The position numbers and the translations under genes were made by a program. 13,798 bases of DNA from Actinomycetes bacterium (GTDB lineage Bacteria > Actinomycetota > Acidimicrobiia > Acidimicrobiales > RAAP-2). The stretch spans positions 1 through 13,798 of the forward strand of contig JAJYXS010000031.1 of NCBI GenBank assembly GCA_021801615.1, in the 5' to 3' direction. Of the stretch, positions 6,126 through 11,416 are shown in pieces (the first letter of the stretch is position 1; the number at the start of each line of letters is the position of its first letter). Under the pieces are notes generated by a model, which searched no databases, was not told where the DNA came from, and saw only the letters and a list, made by a program, of their open reading frames with translations.

Positions 6126-6329
6126 TCAACCCGCCTTGGTGAGCCGCTCCGCGAGGTACCGGTCGAGATCCTCGCTGCGCAGCCGGAACGACCGCCCGAT
6201 CCGGACCGCGGGGAGCTCCCCGGCGTTGATCAGGCGGTACACGGTCATGCTGGAGACGCGCAGGACGGAGGCGACCTCGCCCACCGTCATGAACCGGCTC
6301 GTCGTGCCCTTCGTCGAATGCGACGCCAT
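6126..6329 (-). CDS. Small MerR/excisionase-type helix-turn-helix DNA-binding protein (BldC-like)
   Basis: This 67-residue protein is almost entirely one winged HTH of the excisionase/BldC type: M14-T-V-G-E-V-A-S-V-L-R-V-S-S-M-T-V-Y-R forms the HTH, then A-G-E-L-P-A-V-R-I-G-R-S-F-R and a closing D-L-D-R-Y-L helix. Stand-alone proteins of this size include Streptomyces BldC, a developmental regulator that binds direct repeats cooperatively, and the many small orthologues found across Actinomycetota; phage excisionases have a similar fold. No integrase or attachment site is nearby, so a chromosomal regulator is more likely. The frame is open further upstream, but the ATG at 6329-6327 has GGAGGAG 12 bases ahead and gives the normal length. 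Its target is not evident. Confidence 0.85.
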   Translation of the reverse strand: MASHSTKGTTSRFMTVGEVASVLRVSSMTVYRLINAGELPAVRIGRSFRLRSEDLDRYLAERLTKAG

Positions 6330-6354
6330 GGTGTTCGACTTCTCCTCCGCCTGC

Positions 6355-6360
6355 ACTGTA
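6355..6360 (-). promoter_or_regulatory. Putative -10 element for the small HTH gene
   Basis: TACAGT (minus strand, 6360 to 6355) fits TANNNT. A start about 7 bases on would give a leader of roughly 19 bases containing GGAGGAG (6348-6342). Unlike rex, xre and proC, this gene would therefore have a leadered message. No convincing -35 was found. Confidence 0.4.
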
Positions 6361-6387
6361 CGCCTTCGGGCGGACGCGGCGAAAGCG

Positions 6388-6405
6388 GGTTGCCGGCGAG
6401 CAACC
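6388..6405 (-). terminator. Hairpin downstream of proC
   Basis: GGTTGC at 6388-6393 and GCAACC at 6400-6405 form a perfect 6-bp stem with a 6-base loop, starting 12 bases after the proC stop. There is no T-run. It is a weak terminator candidate; it also sits upstream of the small HTH promoter and could be an operator. The 88-base gap holds nothing else I can identify. Confidence 0.35.
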
Positions 6406-6417
6406 GCGGTTCGAACG

Positions 6418-7224
6418 TCAGCGCGCCAGGCCCCGGGCGCGCTCGGCGGCCGCGAGCACGGCCTCCATGAACGCGGACCGAGCACCCCTCGCCTCGAGCG
6501 CTCGGAGGCCGGCGGCGGTCGTGCCCCCCGGCGAGGTCACGTCGGCTCGGAGCGATGCGGGCGTCGCCCCGGTCTCGGCGAGCAGCGCGCCGGCGCCTCT
6601 CAGCGTCTCGACGGCGAGGGTGGTCGCGACCTCGCGGGCAAGCCCCGCGAGCACGCCCGCCTCCACGAGGGACTCGACCACGAGGAAGAAGTACGCGGGC
6701 CCCGAACCGGACAGCGCGGTGACGGCGTCCAGCTGACGCTCGGGCACCCGCACGACCGTGCCGATCGCGCCGAGCACCCGCTCCGCCCAGTCGAGGTCCG
6801 CGGCGCGGGCGCTCTCCCCTCCGGCGATCGCGCTCACGCCCGCGCCGACCAGCGCGGGCAGGTTCGGCATCGCCCGTACGACGGCCACCCCGTCGGGCAG
6901 GACCGCCTGGAGGCGGGCCGCGGGCATCCCAGCGACGATCGACAGCACCCTGCGCACCCCCGCCGCCCCGAGGGCGCGGCACGCGGCCTCCGCGACCTCG
7001 GGCTTCACGGCGAGCACCGCGCCGGGGCGGGGGTCGGCGAGCGAGGGAACCGGGGCGTCGACGACCTGGAGGCCGGGGTGCGCGGCCACGAGGTCGGCGC
7101 GGCGGCCTGCATCCGGCTCGACGACCGCAACGTCCTCGACGGGCCACCCCCCGCGGCTGAGCAGCCCGGTCACGAGCGCTCCGCCCATGCGTCCTCCCCC
7201 TGAGATCACGAGCGATGCGGCCAT
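6418..7224 (-). CDS. proC: Pyrroline-5-carboxylate reductase
   Basis: ProC reduces 1-pyrroline-5-carboxylate to proline with NAD(P)H, the last step of proline synthesis. The 268-residue protein is normal in length. The N-terminal Rossmann fold shows I7-S-G-G-G-R-M-G-G-A-L, then A72-V-K-P and V116-R-A-M-P-N-L-P. The C-terminal dimer domain has T169-A-L-S-G-S-G-P-A-Y-F and the family signature D228-V-T-S-P-G-G-T-T-A-A-G-L. The frame is open upstream through ybjN, but the ATG at 7224-7222 starts the fold directly and sits 6 bases after TACCGT, a good leaderless promoter arrangement. It is therefore probably its own transcription unit, separated by hairpins from ybjN before it and the small HTH gene after it. 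Confidence 0.96.
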   Translation of the reverse strand: MAASLVISGGGRMGGALVTGLLSRGGWPVEDVAVVEPDAGRRADLVAAHPGLQVVDAPVPSLADPRPGAVLAVKPEVAEAACRALGAAGVRRVLSIVAGMPAARLQAVLPDGVAVVRAMPNLPALVGAGVSAIAGGESARAADLDWAERVLGAIGTVVRVPERQLDAVTALSGSGPAYFFLVVESLVEAGVLAGLAREVATTLAVETLRGAGALLAETGATPASLRADVTSPGGTTAAGLRALEARGARSAFMEAVLAAAERARGLAR

Positions 7225-7230
7225 GGCGCG

Positions 7231-7236
7231 ACGGTA
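7231..7236 (-). promoter_or_regulatory. Putative -10 element for leaderless proC
   Basis: TACCGT (minus strand, 7236 to 7231) lies exactly 6 bases before the proC ATG. That spacing puts the transcription start on the A of the start codon, and there is no Shine-Dalgarno sequence. Confidence 0.5.
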
Positions 7237-7238
7237 CC

Positions 7239-7257
7239 GCCGCACGCCGGGTGCGGC
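7239..7257 (-). terminator. Hairpin between ybjN-type gene and proC
   Basis: GCCGCAC at 7239-7245 pairs perfectly with GTGCGGC at 7251-7257 around GCCGG. It lies 29 bases after the YbjN gene stop and immediately before the proC -10 element, where a terminator for the mshA-ybjN unit is expected. It lacks a T-run, as is common in high-GC actinobacteria. Confidence 0.45.
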
Positions 7258-7286
7258 ACGGGTTCGTGGCCCCGGCACGGCACAGC

Positions 7287-7787
7287 TCAGCGCCGGCGCG
7301 GACGACGCCTGTAGACGGCCGGGTGGCCGAGCGCCATCGCCGTCGGAAAGTGGCCGTCGACGTAGAGGATCGAAGAGCCCGCGATGCGATCGAGCTCCTC
7401 GTCGTCGACGAGCGCCGCGGGAACCCTGCCGGCGAGGTAGACGGCGTCTTCGGGCCCGAGGCAGAAGGCCATGCCGTACAGCTCTGCGTTGCAGCGCATG
7501 AGGTACGCGAAGACCTCCTCGCGGCGCTCCTCGGGGCAGGGCATGAACTGGGCCTCGTGGTGGAGGGTGCGCTGGCGGAGCGTGAGCCAGACGGTGACGT
7601 AGTCCTTCTCCTCGCCACGGAACCGCAGGTACCACCGGCACGACGCCGTGCGATCGGTCACGTCCTGGCGCTCGGCGGCCACGAGGCCGAAGGTGCCGTC
7701 GGGCGAGCGCTCGCGCGCGACCCAGGCGTCGACCGTGGCCGCGACCACAGCGAGCCGCTCGGCACCGGGCAGGTCGACGAGCGGCAC
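7287..7787 (-). CDS. YbjN domain-containing protein
   Basis: The 166-residue protein has the YbjN-family pattern, a fold resembling type III secretion chaperones: W52-Y-L-R-F-R, V64-T-V-W-L-T-L-R-Q-R-T-L, F81-M-P-C-P-E-E-R-R-E-E-V-F-A-Y-L-M-R-C-N, then G105-M-A-F-C-L, V116-Y-L-A-G-R-V-P and D128-D-E-E-L-D-R-I. The biochemical role of these proteins is not settled; the 'sensory transduction regulator' label is loose. The GTG start lies 15 bases after the mshA stop, so the two are probably one operon. The same mshA-ybjN order is known in mycobacteria, which supports the identity of both. The C-terminus ends in a short Arg-rich tail. A link to mycothiol metabolism is only suggested by position. 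Confidence 0.85.
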   Translation of the reverse strand: MPLVDLPGAERLAVVAATVDAWVARERSPDGTFGLVAAERQDVTDRTASCRWYLRFRGEEKDYVTVWLTLRQRTLHHEAQFMPCPEERREEVFAYLMRCNAELYGMAFCLGPEDAVYLAGRVPAALVDDEELDRIAGSSILYVDGHFPTAMALGHPAVYRRRPRRR

Positions 7788-7802
7788 GTCAGCGCCCGCT
7801 CG

Positions 7803-9086
7803 TCAGGAGCACTCGACGAGCCGTCCTGTGAGCAGGTCGTCGTGGATGGCGCGCAGGTCCGCCGCCGCTCTCCGCCAGGTGTAGCGCCGGGCGCGCAGCA
7901 CCGCGGCGGTGGATTGGCGCTCGGCGAGCAGGGGCTCGGCTGCGAGCCGCCGGACGCAGCGCGCGAAGGCGTCGGGGTCCGCCCGATCGACGAGGAACCC
8001 GGTGCGCCCGTCGTCGACGAGGGTGGTCAGCCCGCCGACCGCGGACGCGACGACGGGGGTGCCGCAGGCTGCGGCCTCGAGGGCGACGAGCCCGAAGGAC
8101 TCCGAGCGGCTGGGCACGAGGCACACGTCAGCGGCGCGGTAGTACGTCGACAGCAGCTCGTGGGGCTGGGGAGGGACGAGCGAGACTCGGTCCTCGACGC
8201 CGAGGGCGCGGGCAAGCCGGAGGAGCCGGGCGTGCTCTTCGTCGCCGTGCGGCCCGCTCGGGCCGCCCACGATCACGAGCCGGAACGGGGCGCCGACGGC
8301 CCTCTCGCCGTCCGCGCACAGGGCCCCGAGAGTGCGGACCGACACGTCCATGCCCTTGAGCGGCTGGATCCGCCCGACCGTGAGCAGCACGGTGCCGTCG
8401 GGCGGCAACCCGAGCGCGCGGCGGGCCTGTGGACGAAAGCCCGGAGCGAAGAAGGCATGGTCGACCCCGGGAGCGACCACGGAGATGCGCGCGGGGTCGG
8501 CGCCGTAGAGCTGGACGATCTGGTCGGCTTCCACGCTGCAGGACGCGAGCACCGCGTCCGAGCACGCGATGACCGAGGCCTCGACCTCCGCCCGGCGGCT
8601 CGGCATGTCGGCCTCCACCTCTTCGGGGACAAGCTCGGCCTTGACGCGGTCCAACGTGTGGAAGGTGGAGACGAGCGGGAGGTCCAGCTCGTGCTTGATC
8701 GCGTGGCCCGCGACGCCCGACAGCCAGTAGTTCGCGTGGACCGCCTCGAAGAGGCCGGCGTCCTGGTCGACGAGGGGAGAGCCGGCGTCGCCGGCCATCA
8801 GCTCGAGCACGCGCTCGGTGAATTCGCCGACCAGCCCAAGGAGCCCTTCTCTGGCGACCGGGGCCGCGGGGCCGGCAGGGACGTGGTGGACGCGCAGCCC
8901 GGGCTCGACGTCGACCACCGGCGGCAGTCCCGGGCCGCAGCTCCGCGTGAACACGTCGCAGGAGACGCCGGTACGCGCGAGCGCGGTGGCGAGCTCGCGC
9001 ACGTAGACGTTCATCCCGCCGCCGTCGCCGGTGCCCGGCTGGGCGAGCGGAGACGTGTGGAACGAGAGCATCGCGAGCCGGCGCAT
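7803..9086 (-). CDS. mshA: MshA-like glycosyltransferase (D-inositol-3-phosphate N-acetylglucosaminyltransferase)
   Basis: MshA joins N-acetylglucosamine from UDP-GlcNAc to 1L-myo-inositol-1-phosphate, the first committed step of mycothiol, the actinobacterial low-molecular-weight thiol. The 427-residue protein is a GT-B, family 4 enzyme. The MshA-type N-terminus is clear: H10-T-S-P-L-A-Q-P-G-T-G-D, then G-G-M-N-V-Y-V ending at 29, H117-A-N-Y-W-L-S-G and T141-F-H-T-L. In the C-terminal domain come V237-G-R-I-Q-P-L-K, V272-V-G-G-P-S-G-type residues and E329-S-F-G-L-V-A-L-E337. The ATG at 9086-9084 starts the fold directly. The following ybjN gene mirrors mycobacteria. A related GT4 enzyme with another acceptor cannot be excluded, because no other msh gene lies in the window. 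Confidence 0.87.
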   Translation of the reverse strand: MRRLAMLSFHTSPLAQPGTGDGGGMNVYVRELATALARTGVSCDVFTRSCGPGLPPVVDVEPGLRVHHVPAGPAAPVAREGLLGLVGEFTERVLELMAGDAGSPLVDQDAGLFEAVHANYWLSGVAGHAIKHELDLPLVSTFHTLDRVKAELVPEEVEADMPSRRAEVEASVIACSDAVLASCSVEADQIVQLYGADPARISVVAPGVDHAFFAPGFRPQARRALGLPPDGTVLLTVGRIQPLKGMDVSVRTLGALCADGERAVGAPFRLVIVGGPSGPHGDEEHARLLRLARALGVEDRVSLVPPQPHELLSTYYRAADVCLVPSRSESFGLVALEAAACGTPVVASAVGGLTTLVDDGRTGFLVDRADPDAFARCVRRLAAEPLLAERQSTAAVLRARRYTWRRAAADLRAIHDDLLTGRLVECS

Positions 9087-9095
9087 GCCTGGGCG

Positions 9096-9101
9096 AGCCT
9101 A
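9096..9101 (-). promoter_or_regulatory. Putative -10 element for mshA, near-leaderless
   Basis: TAGGCT (minus strand, 9101 to 9096) fits TANNNT and lies 9 bases before the mshA ATG, with no Shine-Dalgarno sequence between. It sits just after the strong hairpin at 9109-9138. Confidence 0.45.
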
Positions 9102-9108
9102 ACGGGGC

Positions 9109-9138
9109 AGGCGTGCGGCGCAGACCGGCCGCACGCCT
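9109..9138 (-). terminator. Strong 11-bp hairpin between xre and mshA
   Basis: AGGCGTGCGGC at 9109-9119 and GCCGCACGCCT at 9128-9138 are a perfect inverted repeat with an 8-base loop. It begins 9 bases after the xre stop on the minus strand, so a T-less intrinsic terminator for xre is the simplest reading. Because it lies 7 bases upstream of the mshA -10 element, a role as operator is also possible. Confidence 0.6.
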
Positions 9139-9147
9139 CGGGGCAGC

Positions 9148-9525
9148 TCAACGAGCCCTGGGACCGGGTTCCGACGGTTCGTGCTCGCCGCGGAACGACA
9201 GGTAGATCTGGACGAGCGCCTGCTTCTGGCTGTCCGTCAGGTACTGGTCGGCACGGATGTGCGCGATGAGGTCCGCGCCGCCGCTCGGCGGGTCGAGCAT
9301 GCCCGCCTGGACATAGAGCGTCTCGGCTGAGATGCGCAGGGCCCGGGCGATCTGCTGGAGGATGTCCGCCGAAGGCCGGCGGAGGCCCCGCTCGATCTGG
9401 CTCAGGTAGGGGTTCGAGATGCCGGCGAGCTCGGAGAGCCGGCGCAGCGACAGCCGGGCGCCCGCGCGCTGCTCCCGGATGAACGACCCCAGGTCGCGAC
9501 GGCGCTCGACCGCCTCCTCGGACAT
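9148..9525 (-). CDS. XRE-family helix-turn-helix transcriptional regulator
   Basis: The 125-residue protein has an N-terminal Cro/C1-type HTH at about 11-67: L12-G-S-F-I-R-E-Q-R, L25-S-L-R-R-L-S-E-L-A-G-I-S-N-P-Y-L-S-Q-I-E-R-G, then P51-S-A-D-I-L-Q-Q-I-A-R-A-L. It continues with I65-S-A-E-T-L-Y-V-Q-A-G-M-L and a C-terminal helix ending I-Y-L-S-F-R. This arrangement is typical of a widespread actinobacterial regulator family whose ligand is mostly unknown. It carries no cupin or other sensor domain. The ATG at 9525-9523 lies 6 bases after TACGCT, which fits a leaderless message, and the gene stands 21 bases after sodX. Whether it controls its neighbours mshA or sodX is not shown. Confidence 0.9.
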   Translation of the reverse strand: MSEEAVERRRDLGSFIREQRAGARLSLRRLSELAGISNPYLSQIERGLRRPSADILQQIARALRISAETLYVQAGMLDPPSGGADLIAHIRADQYLTDSQKQALVQIYLSFRGEHEPSEPGPRAR

Positions 9526-9531
9526 CGCCCG

Positions 9532-9537
9532 AGCGTA
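9532..9537 (-). promoter_or_regulatory. Putative -10 element for leaderless xre
   Basis: TACGCT (minus strand, 9537 to 9532) is exactly 6 bases before the xre ATG, within the 21-base gap after sodX. The hexamer and its flanking GTACGCTCGG are the same as those before rex. Confidence 0.5.
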
Positions 9538-9546
9538 CCGACGACC

Positions 9547-10140
9547 TCAGGGCACCGCCCGCGAGGCGACCGCCGAGGGGACGAGGGACGGCTCGCGCGC
9601 CACACGCCCGGCCCGCGCAAAAGGCGCGTAGCGGTAGCAGGCTCGTCCCCAGACCTCGGCGCGCGCAACGGGGCCGAAGCTCCTGCTGTCGGTGCTCTCG
9701 GCAGGGTTGTCGCCGAGCACCGTCACGCGCCCGGCGCCCACGGCGCTGACGCGCTTCACGAGCAACCGGTCCGGTGTCCTGGGGTCCGAGAGCGCCACCA
9801 CGTCGCCGGGCCGCACGGGCCAGCGCCGCGCGAGGCGCACCACGAGCAGCCGGTCCCCCGGTTCGAGCGAGGGCGCCATGCTCCTCCCCTCGACCACCAC
9901 TCGACGCGTCCAGAGCCGTGCGCCGGCGATCGCCGCCGCGCCGAGCCCGAGCGCGCCGAGCACGGCCGAGCCCAGCGCGCCGGCGGCGAACAGGAGCGCC
10001 AGGCGCCGTAGCCTCGTCGGCAGGCAGCGTCGCTGTCTCTCGCGCCCGCCCCGGCGCTCCCGGCCCCGTCGCCCGCAGGCCTGGGGCCCCCGCTCGTGCC
10101 GGCCGCGCAAGCGGCTGGGTAGTGTGCGTCGGACGGACAT
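9547..10140 (-). CDS. sodX: Signal-peptidase-like nickel-SOD maturation protease
   Basis: SodX is a family S26 protease thought to remove the leader of nickel superoxide dismutase so that His1 of the mature enzyme can bind nickel. The 197-residue protein has a basic N-terminus, a membrane segment at about 47-74, and then the S26 boxes: E85-G-R-S87-M-A-P-S-L with nucleophile Ser87, P94-G-D-R-L-L-V, R125-L-L-V-K129-R with general-base Lys129, and G143-D-N-P-x-x-S-x-D-S-R-x-F-G-P-V. It diverges from sodN, with 51 bases between starts, which identifies its likely substrate. I took the ATG at 10140-10138. This gives about 45 Arg-rich residues before the membrane segment; no SD is well placed and a later TTG is possible. 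General type I signal peptidase function is the alternative. Confidence 0.88.
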   Translation of the reverse strand: MSVRRTLPSRLRGRHERGPQACGRRGRERRGGRERQRRCLPTRLRRLALLFAAGALGSAVLGALGLGAAAIAGARLWTRRVVVEGRSMAPSLEPGDRLLVVRLARRWPVRPGDVVALSDPRTPDRLLVKRVSAVGAGRVTVLGDNPAESTDSRSFGPVARAEVWGRACYRYAPFARAGRVAREPSLVPSAVASRAVP

Positions 10141-10153
10141 CCCCCTACTGTGC
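10120..10153 (+). promoter_or_regulatory. Candidate sodN promoter/operator region with twin octamers
   Basis: TAGTGTGC at 10120-10127 and TACTGTGC at 10146-10153 are near-identical direct octamers 26 bases apart. Each begins with a TANNNT hexamer and either could be a -10 element for sodN. The first lies inside the start of sodX and the second in the gap. Ni-SOD genes are known to be controlled by nickel through Nur in Streptomyces, but I cannot match a Nur operator here with confidence. Confidence 0.35.
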
Positions 10154-10191
10154 ACGACCGGCCGTCTTCGTGCCGAACCGAAGGAGCTCTC

Positions 10192-10611
10192 ATGCGCATG
10201 CTCGATCGAGTGCTGACCGCCGCCGACCGGGTGCGGCCTCCTGTCATCGCCCACGCGCACTGCGACCTGCCCTGCGGCGTCTACGACCCCGCGCAGGCGC
10301 GCATCGAGGCCGAGTCGGTCAAGGCCATCCAGGAGAAGCACAACGCGTCCAGCGACGAGCAGTTCCGCCAGCGCGCCATCCAGATCAAAGAAGAGCGCGC
10401 CGATCTCGTGAAGCACCACCTGTGGGTGCTGTGGACCGACTACTTCAAGCCCGAGCACCTCGAGAAGTACCCGCAGCTCCACCAGCTCTTCTGGCAGGCG
10501 ACGAAGGCGGCGGGCGAGTCCAAGAAGACCACCGACGTCGCGGTCGGCCAGCGCCTCCTCGACCACATCGCGGAGATCACAAAGATCTTCTGGGAGACGA
10601 AGAAGGGCTGA
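10192..10611 (+). CDS. sodN: Nickel superoxide dismutase precursor
   Basis: The mature enzyme is a hexamer that dismutates superoxide with a nickel ion held by an N-terminal hook. That hook is intact: H-C-D-L-P-C-G-V-Y-D-P, giving His1, Cys2 and Cys6 as ligands plus Tyr9 after cleavage. The mature part is 117 residues and ends with the typical F-W-E-T-K-K-G. It includes the Y-F-K-P-E-H-L-E-K-Y-P stretch seen in Streptomyces SodN. The leader is 22 residues (ending V-I-A-H-A), longer than the 14 of S. coelicolor, and not a Sec signal peptide. The ATG at 10192 has AAGGAG 5 bases upstream. A second ATG at 10198 would give 20 residues. The divergent sodX supplies the likely protease. The product is expected to be cytoplasmic. 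Confidence 0.97.
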   Translation: MRMLDRVLTAADRVRPPVIAHAHCDLPCGVYDPAQARIEAESVKAIQEKHNASSDEQFRQRAIQIKEERADLVKHHLWVLWTDYFKPEHLEKYPQLHQLFWQATKAAGESKKTTDVAVGQRLLDHIAEITKIFWETKKG

Positions 10612-10646
10612 CCCCGGTGTAGCCCAGGCGAGCCCCGGGCGAGCCC

Positions 10647-10661
10647 GCGCTCGGAGAGCGC
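10647..10661 (+). terminator. Hairpin downstream of sodN
   Basis: GCGCTC at 10647-10652 and GAGCGC at 10656-10661 form a 6-bp stem with a GGA loop, 36 bases after the sodN stop. There is no T-run. It would separate sodN from the glycine-rich gene, which appears to have its own -10 element. Confidence 0.4.
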
Positions 10662-10672
10662 CGCTGGTGCGG

Positions 10673-10678
10673 TAGCGT
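10673..10678 (+). promoter_or_regulatory. Putative -10 element for the glycine-rich protein gene
   Basis: TAGCGT fits TANNNT and lies 7 bases before the GTG at 10686. No Shine-Dalgarno sequence is present in the intervening CCAAACA, which again fits a leaderless transcript. Confidence 0.45.
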
Positions 10679-10685
10679 CCAAACA

Positions 10686-11036
10686 GTGCCGAGCATCCTC
10701 GCGGCGGCGCACTCGACGTCCGCCTCCCTCATCATCCTCGTGATCGTCGTCGTCCTCGTGATGGCCCTGATGCGGCGGCGCAGCGGCGGCCGGCGCGGCC
10801 CGTTCGGGGGCGGCCCGTTCGGGGGCGGCCAGGGCGGAGGCGGCCAGGGCGGAGGCGGCCTGTTCGGTGGTGGCCAGGGCGGTGGCGGGCTGTTCGGCGG
10901 TGGTGGCCAGGGCGGAGGCGGCCTGTTCGGTGGCGGCGGCTGGGCAGGCGGTCGAGGAGGCCCTTACGGCAGCCCCGGTGAGACGCCCGAGGGCGGCGAG
11001 AGCGGCCAGGGCGACGACCTCGGCGACGGCAGCTGA
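10686..11036 (+). CDS. Small membrane-anchored glycine-rich protein, function unknown
   Basis: I do not recognise a family. The 116-residue product begins with a short segment, then one hydrophobic stretch at about 14-29 (L-I-I-L-V-I-V-V-V-L-V-M-A-L-M), a basic stop R30-R-R-S-G-G-R-R, and about 50 residues of glycine-rich repeats built from G-Q-G-G-G-G-L-F-G-G. It ends in an acidic tail (residues 99-116). The layout suggests a single-pass membrane protein with a disordered or self-associating domain; the positive patch after the helix predicts that this domain is cytoplasmic. The GTG start is supported by TAGCGT 7 bases before it. The gene follows sodN by 74 bases and converges with csoR, 41 bases away. 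A metal or redox role is not shown. Confidence 0.65.
   Translation: MPSILAAAHSTSASLIILVIVVVLVMALMRRRSGGRRGPFGGGPFGGGQGGGGQGGGGLFGGGQGGGGLFGGGGQGGGGLFGGGGWAGGRGGPYGSPGETPEGGESGQGDDLGDGS
10842..10940 (+). repeat. Degenerate 30-36 bp tandem repeat encoding glycine-rich units
   Basis: Three units begin with GGCCAGGGCGG at 10842, 10872 and 10905 and run 30, 33 and 36 bases. They encode G-Q-G-G-G-G-L-F followed by two, three and four glycines. Shorter related stretches (P-F-G-G-G) precede them from about 10799. All length differences are multiples of three, so frame is kept. Confidence 0.8.
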
Positions 11037-11077
11037 CCGCCAGCCCGGGGCGCGCGTCGCGGCACCAGCACGGTCGT

Positions 11078-11416
11078 TCACCTCGTCCGTGCGAAGCGGT
11101 GGACCGCTTCGAGCAGCTCCTTGCTCTTCTCGGCGGCGACCGCCTCGTCGCCCGACGCGAGCGCTCGGGTCACGCAGTGGTTCACGTGGTCGTCGAGGAT
11201 CTTGAACGCCACGGCTTCGAGAGCCGTGCTCACAGCGGCGATCTGGGTGAGGATGTCGATGCAGTAGCGGTCCTCCGCGATCATCTTCTCGACGCCGCGG
11301 GCCTGGCCCTCGATGCGGCGCATCCGCTTGAGGAGCGCCTCCTTGTCGCCTTGGGCGATGTAGCCGTGCACGGACGCAGCCTCCCCGTGCGCCGCGGCGG
11401 GACCCTTCGACCTCAT
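11078..11416 (-). CDS. csoR: Copper-sensing transcriptional repressor CsoR
   Basis: CsoR is a four-helix DNA-binding repressor that lets go of DNA on binding Cu(I). The 112-residue protein shows the family start A-L-L-K-R-M-R-R-I-E-G-Q-A-R-G-V at 27-42 and the Cu(I) ligand set Cys52, His77 and Cys81 (R-Y-C-I-D, then D-D-H-V-N-H-C). That spacing matches M. tuberculosis CsoR, so copper sensing is preferred over the related nickel, formaldehyde or persulfide sensors. The frame is open upstream through copA, but the ATG at 11416-11414 overlaps the copA stop as ATGA. It is the last gene of copZ-copA-csoR, so it would rise with its own targets and restore repression. The operator must lie upstream of copZ, outside the window. 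Confidence 0.94.
   Translation of the reverse strand: MRSKGPAAAHGEAASVHGYIAQGDKEALLKRMRRIEGQARGVEKMIAEDRYCIDILTQIAAVSTALEAVAFKILDDHVNHCVTRALASGDEAVAAEKSKELLEAVHRFARTR

Noticed and set aside
6126..6329. The small HTH protein as a phage or plasmid excisionase
   Set aside because: No integrase, attachment-site repeat, tRNA or other phage gene is present. Its flanks are housekeeping genes and its composition matches theirs.
7215..9269. 684-codon plus-strand open frame opposite ybjN, mshA and xre
   Set aside because: All three minus-strand genes carry clear family motifs; the plus-strand product has no domain pattern and is a compositional shadow.
10440..11081. 213-codon minus-strand open frame opposite sodN and the glycine-rich gene
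   Set aside because: The region is explained by sodN on the plus strand. The frame's repetitive Ala/Thr and Ala/Pro stretches are antisense readings of the glycine repeats.
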